In this document: one piece after another, positions 6,442 through 15,891 of the stretch
Numbering within the stretch: the stretch's first letter is position 1
Layout: every line of letters begins with the position of its first letter
Program-made: the position numbers and the translations under genes
Assembly (NCBI GenBank): GCA_046598415.1
Contig: JBKJIG010000160.1
Span: 14,903-78,902, forward strand
Length of the DNA stretch: 64,000 bases
Source: VFJZ01 sp046598415
GTDB lineage: Bacteria > Actinomycetota > Thermoleophilia > Gaiellales > F1-60-MAGs149
Direction: 5' to 3'
Notes under the pieces: generated by a model
Told to the model about the DNA's origin: nothing
What the model saw: the letters and a program-made list of their open reading frames with translations, nothing else
The model's database searches: none

Positions 6442-7643
6442 GCGCCTTCTCGCAGCGCATCGCCGACTACGCGCTGCCGGTCGGCGTCGACCGCGCGACC
6501 GTCACGGCGCTGACGGTGGGCCACGCCGGCAGCGACCTGTTCCAGGGGGCCGTGCCCGCGCTCGTCGTCTTCTGGGTTGGCCAGCGCGACTGGTCGTACA
6601 GCGACGCGGGCCTGCTGGTGCTGGCCGGCAGCCTCGCCTCATCGCTGCTGCAGCCGCTGGCGGGCGCGCTCGGCGACCGCGTGCGCAGCGCCTGGCTGGT
6701 ACCCGTGGGACTGGTGCTGGCGGCGATCGGGCTGGCGGGAGCCGGCGTCCTCCAGAGCTTCCCGCTCGCCTTCGCGGCGCTGGTGATCGGCGGGCTCGGC
6801 GTCGCGCTGTTCCACCCCGAGGCCGTCCGGGCCGTCACCGCCGCCTCCGGCCAACACGCTGGGGCGGCTGTCGGGCTGTTCGCGGTCGGCGGCAGCGCCG
6901 GGTTCGCGCTCGGGCCCGCGCTGACCGCGCCGGCGGTGCTGATCTGGGGCCTCGAGGGCATGATCGCCGTCGCCTTCGTGCCGCTGCTGGCGGCCGTGGC
7001 GATCGTGGTCGTCGGGCGACGCCCGGCCGCCGTGGTGGTCGAGACGGTGGTGGAGGACGCCGCCGGCCGGTCGCAACCGGTGCGGTTCGCTGCGGCCGCG
7101 GTCGCGGCGACGCTGCGCAGCGGGTTCATGTTCGGGCTGATGGCGTTCGTGCCCGTCTGGTTCGCCGCCGACCTGGGCCTGGGCGCCGGCGCCGGCAGCG
7201 CGGCCGTGACGGCGATGCTGGCGGCGGGCGTGCTGGGCACGTACGTGGGCGCGCGGCTGGGCGATCGCATCGGGTACCCCGCGGTCGCCGTCGGATCGCT
7301 CGCTCTCGTCGTCCCGCTGGCGGCCGCGCTGCCCTTCCTCGGCGCTTCCGCCTGGCCCGTCGCCGTGCTGCTCCTCCTGCTGATCGGGATGATGATGGAC
7401 GCCAACTTCTACCCGCTCGTGCTGATCGCCAACGACGCCCTGCCGGGCCGCGTCGGGCTCTCAACCGGCGTCACCATCGGGTTGTCGGTGGGTATCGGCG
7501 CCGCCATCACGTCGGCGCTCGGCGCGATCACCGACGACCGGGGTCCGACGACGGCCATGCACGCCGCGACGCTGCTCGCGGTCGGCGCGTTCGTGGTGGC
7601 GCTGCCCCTGGCCGGCCGCACCTGGCGGCGCGCGCCGGCGTAG
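6438..7643 (+). CDS. MFS transporter, fosmidomycin-resistance (Fsr)-like
   Basis: A 401-residue major facilitator with about 12 transmembrane helices. The opening HAGSDLFQGAVPALVVFWVG and the internal GGLGVALFHPEAVRAVTA match the Fsr subfamily (HxxND-YQGxxPAL and FHPE motifs). Members export fosmidomycin or other small molecules by proton antiport. GTG 6438 overlaps the TetR stop (GTGA), giving a typical regulator-pump operon. The true substrate is unknown. Confidence 0.85.
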   Translation: MSAFSQRIADYALPVGVDRATVTALTVGHAGSDLFQGAVPALVVFWVGQRDWSYSDAGLLVLAGSLASSLLQPLAGALGDRVRSAWLVPVGLVLAAIGLAGAGVLQSFPLAFAALVIGGLGVALFHPEAVRAVTAASGQHAGAAVGLFAVGGSAGFALGPALTAPAVLIWGLEGMIAVAFVPLLAAVAIVVVGRRPAAVVVETVVEDAAGRSQPVRFAAAAVAATLRSGFMFGLMAFVPVWFAADLGLGAGAGSAAVTAMLAAGVLGTYVGARLGDRIGYPAVAVGSLALVVPLAAALPFLGASAWPVAVLLLLLIGMMMDANFYPLVLIANDALPGRVGLSTGVTIGLSVGIGAAITSALGAITDDRGPTTAMHAATLLAVGAFVVALPLAGRTWRRAPA

Positions 7644-7696
7644 CCGGTGGCGGATTCGTGCCAGGCACGGATACGCCACGCGATCGGAGCAGCGCG

Positions 7697-8203
7697 CTAG
7701 GCCTTCGGATCCTCGACGCCGGGCCGCCCGCGGAGCCACAGCGGCAGGACGAACCACGTCACGCCGAACACCAGCGCCGTCGCGGTCGTCAGCAGCAGCG
7801 CCAGCGCGGTCGTGAAGATGAACGACGCGACCAGCGCCACCGCCGAGGTGAACGCCGCCCCCAGCAAGACCATGCCGACGATCGCGAGCCGGCTGCCGAG
7901 CCGCACCAGCTCGGGCTTGCGCCTGCGGTGGAACAGCACGCGGTGGTGGACGGACGGTGCGATCAGCAGGGCCGACGCCAGGGCCGAGCACATCAGCGCC
8001 ACCAGGTAGATCTCGCGCTGCGTCGCTGTCAGCTCGCCGAACCGCGCGTTGAACGGAACCACCAGCAGGAAGGCGAACAGCACCTGCACGCCGGGTAGCG
8101 CCACCCGCAGCTCCTGGAGCAGCTGATCGAGGTTGCGATTCAGCCGCTCCTCGGTTGACTCGTGGTGCTCGTTGTCGATCGACATCTCCCGGTCGGGCAC
8201 CAT
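7697..8203 (-). CDS. DUF6328-family membrane protein
   Basis: A 168-residue actinobacterial protein matching DUF6328: N-terminal LNRNLDQLLQELRVALPGVQVLFAFLLVVPFNARF, then TATQREIYLVALMCSALAS and two further hydrophobic helices near residues 105-155. About four transmembrane helices. ATG 8203 is used; an ATG at 8185 is in frame but has the purine-rich GGGAG directly adjacent. Function unknown; the family often accompanies stress genes. Confidence 0.78.
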   Translation of the reverse strand: MVPDREMSIDNEHHESTEERLNRNLDQLLQELRVALPGVQVLFAFLLVVPFNARFGELTATQREIYLVALMCSALASALLIAPSVHHRVLFHRRRKPELVRLGSRLAIVGMVLLGAAFTSAVALVASFIFTTALALLLTTATALVFGVTWFVLPLWLRGRPGVEDPKA

Positions 8204-8485
8204 CGTGCCAGGGATTGCGACGCCGCGTTTTGCCGGCCGCCGGGCGGGGAGGACGGCTCGTCCACGGCTTCGAACGAGGCACACCAGGCCGCCCCGTGGC
8301 GTCGAAGAGGGATCCAGGGCGCAGCTGCTGCGCGCGGTCGAGGCGAAGAGGTCCAAGCGCGCCTGACGCGGGCCGTGGCGAGAGCCGGGTGGGGCGTTGC
8401 GATCGAGTGGGCGCCCGGGTAATCTGCGATTCATGGCTGGGCCACGTGTTTGTTGGTGGTCCGTGCCTGGCATCGGAGAACACCC

Positions 8486-10693
8486 GTGCGACGACTAGCG
8501 TCTTGGAAGCCGCGGCCGCGCGGCACGTCGTCCGACGAGTCCACGGGCCTGGTCGCGCTCCGGGGACGCGTCGTCGTGAGCGCCCTGTCCGGGGTACTGA
8601 TGGTGGTCGCCGTGGCCGCGTTCCTGGCGTGGCAGCAGTACGACGACACGCGCACGACAGCCCTGAACACGATGCATGTCCGGGCCAACCTGGCCGGCAC
8701 GCTGCTGGACACGTACTTCGCGGGCCAGATCGCAGCGCTGCAGGCGATGGCGGCGGGGCCGGCGGTCATGAACCTGGACGAGCCGGCGATGCTCGCGTAC
8801 TTCAAGCGCGTCGAGCCGCCGAACGGGCCGGCGTTCACGGGCGGCATCGGCTGGATCGACCTGACGGGCGCCTCGCGGGTGTCGAGCACGCCGGGCACCG
8901 TCGCGGGGTCCGGCGTGAACCTCGCCGACCGCGCCTACTTCAAAGCCGTCGTCGGCACGGAGAAGCCGTTCGTCAGCGAGGGTCTGACCACGCGGCGTTC
9001 GGGCGAGCACGCGATCGTCATGGCCGTCCCGACGCGCGATGCCGCCGGCAAGATGAGCGGCGTGCTGGCCGGCGTGCTGCTGGTCAGCCCGACGTCGACG
9101 CGTTTGAACGGCATCGACCTCCCCTTCGCCGGGCTCGCGGTGTTCGACCGCACCGGGCAGTCCGTGCTCGCCGGCTTCGCCAGGCCGGCCAACACGGCGC
9201 TGCTCGAGCGCCTGCGCAAGGATCCGGACGGCGGGGTGATCGGATCGACGAACGGGTTCGACGGCTCGGCCGACCACGTCGTCGGGTACGGCACCTCCAA
9301 GGTGCCGGCCTGGACCGTGGCGATCGACCAGCCCCGGTCCGCCGTGCTGGCCGCCGCGCGGCACAGCCTGTGGCTCGCGCTCGCCCTGATCGCCGGGGTC
9401 GCGATCATCGTCCTGCTGCTGGTCTTCCGCACGGTGCAGCGCGCGCGGCGCGAGGCGGAGCGGAGCGATGCGTTGGCCCGCCAGCAGCGCGAGCTCGCCG
9501 GAGCGCTGGCCTCGGCCTCGGCGGTGCAGGAGGTCTCGTCGGCGCTCGCCTCCTCGCTGGCGGCGGCGTTCTCCGGCGCGCTGGCCGTGGTGGCCCTCGC
9601 GCCCGACGACCGGCTCGGAGTGCGGATCGCCGCCACGGCGGGCGGCGCCTTCGACCGCGCCGTGCACGGGGCCGCGGTGACCGAGGTCGTGGAGGTCGCA
9701 TACGGCGCCGACGCCCCGCTGGCGCTCGCCACCGAGCCCCGCCTGCGAGCCCAGTCGCCGCTTGTGGCCGCGGCGTTCGCGGGAGCGGTGCGCTCGTCGT
9801 ACGCGACGGCGCTGGTCGCACCCGACGGCGATCGGGTCGGCGCTCTGGCGCTGCTGTTCGCCGACGAGCGGTCGCTCGACGACGCGGAGCAGGCGCTGGT
9901 GGCGGCCCAGGCCGGCCAGGTGGCCCTCGCGATCCAGCGCACCCGCGAGCGCGAGCGCGACCACGAGGCCACGACGCGCCTGCAGCGCAGCCTGCTGCCC
10001 GATCGCCTGCCGCGGGTCGACGGACTGGACGTCGCGGCCCGCTACAACGCCGGTGCGACGGGCCTCGAGATCGGCGGCGACTGGTACGACGTCGTGCGCC
10101 GGTCCGACGGGCTCGTGCACCTGACCGTCGGCGACGTGGCCGGTCGCGGCATCGGCGCCGCCGCTCTCATGGGACAGCTGCGCAACGCGTTCCGCGCCTA
10201 CGCGCTCGACCACGCGACGCCGAGCGAGATCATGCAGCGGCTGCTGCGCCACGTCGGCGGTGACGAGATGGCCACGGCGGTCGTCGTCACGCTCGATCCG
10301 CGGTCGGGCGAGGTGCGCTACGCGTCGGCCGGGCATCCACCGCCGCTCGTGCTCGACCCGCGCACCGGCGAGGTCTCGCTGCTCGACGCCCCGGCCGGCC
10401 CGCCGCTCGGCACCCCGGCGTCGGCACCGGTGGCCGAGGGACGCGCCCACTGCGCCTCCGGCTCGACGATCGTGCTGTACACCGACGGGCTCGTGGAGCA
10501 CCGCGGCGCGAGCATCGACGACGGCATCAACCAGGTCTCGGCGACGCTCGCCGCGAACGCCGCGCTCGGCGCCGGCGCGCTCGCCGATGTCGTGCTGGAG
10601 CGTGCCGCAGCGGGTGGCGACCTCGCCGACGATATCGCGTTGCTGGTCGTGCGGTACGACGGCTCGGCGTCAGTCGTCGGCGCCGACGGCTAG
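8486..10693 (+). CDS. Cache-GAF-SpoIIE membrane sensor phosphatase
   Basis: A 735-residue PP2C-type phosphatase. A transmembrane helix near residue 35 leads into an extracellular dCache-like sensor (about 60-290, with GVNLADRAYFKAVVGTEKPFVSEG), a second transmembrane helix (about 305-325), a GAF-like domain (about 350-490) and a SpoIIE/RsbU phosphatase domain (about 495-725). The metal-site motifs are intact: EIGGDWYDV, GDVAGRG, YTDGLVEH and DDIALLVV. It should dephosphorylate a STAS anti-anti-sigma factor in response to an external signal. GTG 8486 has GGAGA 8 bases upstream. It overlaps the convergent MMPL gene by 24 bases. Confidence 0.9.
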   Translation: MRRLASWKPRPRGTSSDESTGLVALRGRVVVSALSGVLMVVAVAAFLAWQQYDDTRTTALNTMHVRANLAGTLLDTYFAGQIAALQAMAAGPAVMNLDEPAMLAYFKRVEPPNGPAFTGGIGWIDLTGASRVSSTPGTVAGSGVNLADRAYFKAVVGTEKPFVSEGLTTRRSGEHAIVMAVPTRDAAGKMSGVLAGVLLVSPTSTRLNGIDLPFAGLAVFDRTGQSVLAGFARPANTALLERLRKDPDGGVIGSTNGFDGSADHVVGYGTSKVPAWTVAIDQPRSAVLAAARHSLWLALALIAGVAIIVLLLVFRTVQRARREAERSDALARQQRELAGALASASAVQEVSSALASSLAAAFSGALAVVALAPDDRLGVRIAATAGGAFDRAVHGAAVTEVVEVAYGADAPLALATEPRLRAQSPLVAAAFAGAVRSSYATALVAPDGDRVGALALLFADERSLDDAEQALVAAQAGQVALAIQRTRERERDHEATTRLQRSLLPDRLPRVDGLDVAARYNAGATGLEIGGDWYDVVRRSDGLVHLTVGDVAGRGIGAAALMGQLRNAFRAYALDHATPSEIMQRLLRHVGGDEMATAVVVTLDPRSGEVRYASAGHPPPLVLDPRTGEVSLLDAPAGPPLGTPASAPVAEGRAHCASGSTIVLYTDGLVEHRGASIDDGINQVSATLAANAALGAGALADVVLERAAAGGDLADDIALLVVRYDGSASVVGADG

Positions 10694-12955
10694 CGGTCCC
10701 GGTGCGTCGGCCGGCGGCTCCCGGCGGTGCAGCGCCCTGCCGGGCCAGCCCGCGACCGGGCCGAGGCTCGTGATCAGCGACGGCACCAGCAGCGAGCGGA
10801 CGATGAACGCGTCGATCAGCACGCCGGTCGAGAGGGCGACGGCGAGCTGCCGCAGGGCGACGACGGGCGCCAGGGCCAGGAGCGCGAAGCTGCCGGCCAG
10901 CACGATGCCGGCCAGCGTCACCGGCTTCGCGGCGGCCGGCACCGCGACGGCGACGGCGTCGGCGAGCGGCCGTGTGCGGGCCTCGTGCCAGATCCGGCCG
11001 ACCACGAAGACGTTGTAGTCGGAGCCGAGCGAGAGCAGCAGCACCGCCGCGGCGAGCGGCGTGTAGTAGGCGACGTCGCCCCACCCGAACACCCGCGAGA
11101 CGAGCACCGTGACGCCCAGAGCGGCGCCGAGCGCGAGCACCGAGGCGGCCAGCAGCACCACCGGCGCCACAATCGCCCGGAGGAACAGCATCAGGAACAC
11201 GAGGTTGACGGCCAGCGCGGCGAGCGCGAGCCGGATGATGTCGGACTCCGCCTGCTGCACCGTCTCGGCGGCCAGCGCCGTCTGGCCCGCCAGCTCGGTG
11301 CGGGTGACGTCGAGCCCGGCCTCGCGGGTCAGGCCGCCCAGTCCGGTGCGGAGCCGCTCGACCGTGGCGATCGCGCCGCTCGAGAACGGGTCGTCGCCGA
11401 GCACGACCAGCATCCGCACGGTCGACCCCGACTCGGCGGTGAACGGTCGCGGCGCGCCGCCGGCCAGCTCCGGCGCGGCCTTCGTCGCGTCGTCGACCGC
11501 CGCCTGCTCGGCCGGGCCGAGCACGCCGGTCACGCCGGGCGTGCGCCGCAGCAGGTCCTCGGCCTTGGCGAGGCCGGGCGCGTTGGCCCCGATCCCTGGC
11601 CCGTCCAGGACGATCTCGGTCGGCGAGATGATGCCCGCCGAGAACCCGCGCGCGGCGGCGTCGGCCGCCCGCCGCACCTCGGAGTCGTCGCCCGCACCGC
11701 CGGTCAGCGAGAACCCCAGGCGGGCGTGGCGAACGTCGTTCGCGGCGTAGCCGAGCCCGACGATGCACAGCAGCGCCAGCGGTAGCGCGACGAGGCGGCT
11801 GCGGACGAGGCGGGCACGCACGGCCTGCATGCGCGTGCCGTCGTCCTCCTCGGCGGCTTCGGCGGCGGCGCTCGCCTCCACCCGCCGGAACATGAGGCCG
11901 CCGACGATGGCGAGCACGGCGGGCACGAGGGTCAGCGCCACCAGCGTGCCCACCAGCGCGGCGAGCGCGAGGGCCGGGCCGAGCGCCTGGAAGAACCCGA
12001 GGGTGCCGAGCGTCAGGCTCGCGGTGCCGCCCGCGACGATCAGGCCGGCGGTGAGGATCGTCGGCGCCGTGACCGCCGTGGCGGAGCGCACCGCGGCGCG
12101 TGCGTTGAGGCCGTCGGCGACGCCGCGGCGGGTCGCCGCGAGCAGGAACACGCAGTAGTCGGTGACGATGCCGAGCACCAGGACGAGGATCAGCGGCTCC
12201 ACCTCCTGGGCCAGCACCAGGTCGGTCGTGCGGCCGAACCACGCCACGACCCCGATCGCGACCAGGTAGGCGGCGCCGGCGGCGGCGAGCGTGAGCACGG
12301 GTGCGAGCAGCGACCGCTGCCAGATGCCGACGACGAGCAAGATCAGCAGCAGCGTGCCGATCGTGATGGCCGGCAGCGAGTCGAGGATCGCGCCGGCCTG
12401 CTCGATGCGCGCCGGCACGACGCCGGTGACGCCGACCGGATGATCGTCGGCGGCGCTGACGTCGGCGGCGATCAGGTCGTGGGCAGCGGCCACGCGGCGC
12501 TCGAACGTCAGCGCCGGGTCGAAGAAGAGGTAGGTGATCGCGGTTGTCGACTGCTCGTCGCGCACCGACATCGCCCCGCCCACGTTGACGATCGGGATCG
12601 CGCCGAGCAGGCCACTCTTGGCCGTGACGCCGTCGGCGGTGATCCGCTTCGCGCGGTCGGCGACCCGCGCCTGCGCGGCCGCCGACAGGCCCGCCGGGTC
12701 GCGCTGCACGAGCGCCACCTCGGTCAGCAGCGGGTAGCCGAAGACCTGCGCTGAACGGACCTGCGCCGCGATCGCGGCCGAGTCCTCCTTGACGAGCCCC
12801 CCGGCGTCGCTGGAGACGTCCGCGAGCGAGGGCAGGAACAGCACGGCGGCGACTGCCGCGGCGGCCCAGGCGAGCACGACCGGGTAGCGCAACCACACGA
12901 CGGCGGCAGCGAACGATCGTGCTCCTCGACGTCCCTGTTCGACGCGTGCGTCCAT
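10670..12955 (-). CDS. MMPL-family RND transporter
   Basis: A 761-residue protein with the MMPL layout: N-terminal helix, large outer loop, five or six helices (LLLILLVVGIWQRSLLAPV, LAQEVEPLILVLVLGIVTDYCVFLLAATRRG), then a second loop and helix block (VVLLAASVLALGAALGVTV, LSLGSDYNVFVVGRIWHE). The GIVTDYCVF and LGSDYNVF stretches correspond to the conserved GxxxDY proton-relay motif of the family. It probably exports lipids or hydrophobic compounds. ATG 12955 has GGGAGGA 12 bases upstream; longer frames lack support. Confidence 0.88.
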   Translation of the reverse strand: MDARVEQGRRGARSFAAAVVWLRYPVVLAWAAAAVAAVLFLPSLADVSSDAGGLVKEDSAAIAAQVRSAQVFGYPLLTEVALVQRDPAGLSAAAQARVADRAKRITADGVTAKSGLLGAIPIVNVGGAMSVRDEQSTTAITYLFFDPALTFERRVAAAHDLIAADVSAADDHPVGVTGVVPARIEQAGAILDSLPAITIGTLLLILLVVGIWQRSLLAPVLTLAAAGAAYLVAIGVVAWFGRTTDLVLAQEVEPLILVLVLGIVTDYCVFLLAATRRGVADGLNARAAVRSATAVTAPTILTAGLIVAGGTASLTLGTLGFFQALGPALALAALVGTLVALTLVPAVLAIVGGLMFRRVEASAAAEAAEEDDGTRMQAVRARLVRSRLVALPLALLCIVGLGYAANDVRHARLGFSLTGGAGDDSEVRRAADAAARGFSAGIISPTEIVLDGPGIGANAPGLAKAEDLLRRTPGVTGVLGPAEQAAVDDATKAAPELAGGAPRPFTAESGSTVRMLVVLGDDPFSSGAIATVERLRTGLGGLTREAGLDVTRTELAGQTALAAETVQQAESDIIRLALAALAVNLVFLMLFLRAIVAPVVLLAASVLALGAALGVTVLVSRVFGWGDVAYYTPLAAAVLLLSLGSDYNVFVVGRIWHEARTRPLADAVAVAVPAAAKPVTLAGIVLAGSFALLALAPVVALRQLAVALSTGVLIDAFIVRSLLVPSLITSLGPVAGWPGRALHRREPPADAPGPLAVGADD

Positions 12956-13131
12956 CGCTGCCCGATTCCTCCCCCGCGGGTGGCGCCGTACGCGCCACGT
13001 CGGACTCCCCGGCGGGCGGGGGATCCAAACCGCTCGCTGAACCGACGGGGCCGGCCCGCCCTGTCCGAAATGCTTGCGAGGAGCACTGAGTCGAGTCCTG
13101 CGCAATACAGCCGACTAGAATGCGGTAAGAG

Positions 13132-15885
13132 GTGACAGAACCTACCGACGCCCCGGGCGCCATGGAGGGTTTGCTCCATGCACTGCTCGACGGTTCGCGT
13201 GTCTTCGGTTCCTACTGGGATCACGATGGGCGCAACGTCCTCGCCGGTAACGCCTATCGCGAGTGGCTCGGTCTCGACCTCGAGCGCGTGCGCGGCGTCC
13301 ACATCAGCGAGGTGATCGGTGCCGCGCGCTACGCCGAGATCGAGCCGATCATCACGACGGTCCTGAAGGACGGCGTCTCGCAGTTCGTCGAGTCGTCGCT
13401 GGTCGACGCGAGTGGCCGCCGGCGTCATGTGCGCGAGTCGTACATCCCCGACCTCACCGACGGCGAGGTGCGCGGCTTCTCGCTGCTCGTCTCCGACGTC
13501 ACCGAGCGGGTCGAGGCGACCGCGGCGACGGCTGTCGTCGTCACCGCAAGCGTCGTGGCCGAGGACGAGGTGCGGCGGCTGGTCGCCAAGGCCGACGCGC
13601 TGGAGCACGTGGCCGAGTTCGTGGCGGCGCGGACCGATCCAGTCGAGGTGGCGACGTTCGTCGCGCGCGAGGTGGCACGGCTGTTCGGCGCCGACGCCGG
13701 CGGCATCGTGCGGTTCGGCGACGATGGCCAGGGCGAGGTGCTGGGCTGGCAGTCCGACTCGGGCCTCGCGTCGCTCGAGGTCGGTACGATGGTCGACCTG
13801 TCGGGTGCGCACGCCGTCTCCACCGTGTACCGCACCGGTGCGGCCACGCGGCGCCGTCCGCGCAAGGGACGCAGCGTGCTCCTGCCGACCCTGACCGAGC
13901 GCGTCGCGGTGCCGATCCGGGTCGGCGATCGGCTCTGGGGCGCGCTCATGGTCGCGTCGGAGAAACCCGGCATCGAGCCGGGCGCCGAGGCGCGCCTGGC
14001 GCGGTTCGCCGAGCTGGTCGCGCTCTCCATCTCGGAGCGCGCGGCGCGCGACGAGCTGCAGTGGCGCGTGGCGCAGCAGGCAGCGGTCAACGAGCTGAGC
14101 GCTCTCGCGCTCGGCGGCGGCGGGTTCGAGGACCTGCTGCGGGCCGCGATCGACAAGGTCGCGCTCGTCCTCGACGTGTCGATGTCGTGCATCGTCGAGG
14201 TGCTCGACGAGGACGACGCGCTGGTGCGCGCGGTGGGCGGCGAGCACGCGACGACGCACGTCGGGCTGCGGTTCAGGGCCACGACCGACACCCTGACCGG
14301 CGTGGTGCTGGCCGACGGCCTGTCGGTCGTCGTCGAGGACTTCGCGACGGATCAGCGGTTTGGCGTGACGTCCGATGCCGACGACGGCATGCACACCGCG
14401 GCCGGGTTCGTGATCCGCCTGGCCGATCGCGCGTGGGGCACGCTGGTCGCCCTCTCCTGCGAGCGACGCCGCTTCACGGCCGACCAGTTGGCGTTCCTGG
14501 AGTCGGTCGCGAAGGTGATCGGCCGTGCCATCGAGCGCTCGGAGTCGGAAGCGAAGCTGCACCACCAGGCCCTGCATGACGCCCTCACCGGCATCCCGAA
14601 CCGGACGTTGCTCCTCGACCGGCTGACGCTCGCGTTGGAGCGCGCGATCCGCACCGGCACGCTCGTGGGCGTGCTGTACATCGACCTCGACCGGTTCAAG
14701 GACGTCAACGACACCTACGGCCACCCGACCGGCGACGCGCTGCTGATGGCGGTCGCCGACCAGCTCGCGGCGGCGATCCGCCCCGGCGACACCGTCGCCC
14801 GCGTCGGTGGCGACGAGTTCGCGGTCGTGGCGGAGTCGCTGAGCGGGCCGGAGGAGGCCCTCGCACTGGCCGAACGGCTGCTGCGCGAACTCGGCGCGGA
14901 GATGGGTGCGCTGAGCGGCGCCAGCATCGGCATCGCCCTGCGCAAGGGCGGCGCCTCGGCGGAGGACGCCATGCGCGACGCCGACACGGCGCTGTACCGC
15001 GCCAAGGCCTCCGGGCGGGGCCGGGTCGAGCTGTTCGATGCCGAGATGCGGGAGCGGCTGCTCGACCGCCTGCAGACGGAGGCCGACCTGCGCGGCGCGC
15101 TCGGACGCCACGAGTTTGACCTGCACTACCAGCCGATCGTCCGGCTCGCCGACGGCTCGATCGTGGGGCTCGAGGGACTCGTGCGATGGCGCCACCCGAC
15201 GCGCGGTCTGCTGCCGCCCGGCGTGTTCATCTCGATCGCCGAGGAGACCGGCGTGATCGTCGATCTGGGGCGGTTCGTGATCGCGCGGGCGTGCGCCGAA
15301 GCGGCACGCTGGAACGCGATGTGGCCCGACCAGCCGCCGATCCTGGTGACCGTGAACCTCTCGCCGCTCCAGCTCGGCGATGTCGGCCTGCCGGAGTTCA
15401 TCGCCTCCAACCTCGCCGCCTCGGGCATCGAGCCCGAGCAGCTCGGGCTCGAGATCACCGAGACCGTCGTGTTCGGCGACAACCCGGAGCATGCGGCGCG
15501 GCTGCTCCAGATCCGGCTGCTCGGCGTCCGGCTGCTGCTCGACGACTACGGCACCGGCTACTCGTCGCTGAGCTACATCCGCCGCTTCCCGCTCGACTTC
15601 ATCAAGCTCGACCGCCAGTTCGTGTCGGGCGTGGGCATGGAGGCGACGGACACCGCCATCATCGTCGCGATCTGCGGCCTGGCCCGCGCGCTCGGCCTGA
15701 CGGTCGTCGCGGAGGGCGTCGAGACCGGTGCCCAGCTGGTCGCGCTCGTGGCCGTCGGTTGCGAGTACGCCCAGGGCTACTACTTCGCGCGGCCGCTCAC
15801 CCGCGCCAAGGTCGACCGCATACTGGCCGGCGAGCCGCCGTGGAACCTCGATCGGCGGCGCGCGCTGCTCGACCCGGCCGCCTGA
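13132..15885 (+). CDS. PAS-GAF-GAF-GGDEF-EAL cyclic-di-GMP protein
   Basis: A 917-residue soluble signalling protein: PAS (about 15-125), GAF (about 165-305), GAF (about 320-465), GGDEF (about 485-640) and EAL (about 650-900). The cyclase motif GGDEF starts near residue 559 with an RPGD inhibitory site five residues before it, so the cyclase looks active and feedback-controlled. The EAL domain has E681-G-L rather than EAL but keeps VNLSP, EITE, DDYGTGYSS, FIKLDRQF and AEGVET, so phosphodiesterase activity is likely. There are no membrane segments. GTG 13132 has AAGAG directly adjacent; the start is uncertain. Confidence 0.92.
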   Translation: MTEPTDAPGAMEGLLHALLDGSRVFGSYWDHDGRNVLAGNAYREWLGLDLERVRGVHISEVIGAARYAEIEPIITTVLKDGVSQFVESSLVDASGRRRHVRESYIPDLTDGEVRGFSLLVSDVTERVEATAATAVVVTASVVAEDEVRRLVAKADALEHVAEFVAARTDPVEVATFVAREVARLFGADAGGIVRFGDDGQGEVLGWQSDSGLASLEVGTMVDLSGAHAVSTVYRTGAATRRRPRKGRSVLLPTLTERVAVPIRVGDRLWGALMVASEKPGIEPGAEARLARFAELVALSISERAARDELQWRVAQQAAVNELSALALGGGGFEDLLRAAIDKVALVLDVSMSCIVEVLDEDDALVRAVGGEHATTHVGLRFRATTDTLTGVVLADGLSVVVEDFATDQRFGVTSDADDGMHTAAGFVIRLADRAWGTLVALSCERRRFTADQLAFLESVAKVIGRAIERSESEAKLHHQALHDALTGIPNRTLLLDRLTLALERAIRTGTLVGVLYIDLDRFKDVNDTYGHPTGDALLMAVADQLAAAIRPGDTVARVGGDEFAVVAESLSGPEEALALAERLLRELGAEMGALSGASIGIALRKGGASAEDAMRDADTALYRAKASGRGRVELFDAEMRERLLDRLQTEADLRGALGRHEFDLHYQPIVRLADGSIVGLEGLVRWRHPTRGLLPPGVFISIAEETGVIVDLGRFVIARACAEAARWNAMWPDQPPILVTVNLSPLQLGDVGLPEFIASNLAASGIEPEQLGLEITETVVFGDNPEHAARLLQIRLLGVRLLLDDYGTGYSSLSYIRRFPLDFIKLDRQFVSGVGMEATDTAIIVAICGLARALGLTVVAEGVETGAQLVALVAVGCEYAQGYYFARPLTRAKVDRILAGEPPWNLDRRRALLDPAA

Positions 15886-15891
15886 CCGCGC

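Noticed and set aside
13085..13131. c-di-GMP riboswitch upstream of the GGDEF-EAL gene
   Set aside because: The short leader lacks the conserved GEMM core and has too little length for the two-helix fold.
12724..15492. Very long minus-strand open frame opposite the GGDEF-EAL gene
   Set aside because: It is an antisense shadow produced by GC-rich codons; the plus-strand protein has complete catalytic domains and the minus translation is low-complexity Arg, Asp and Gln.
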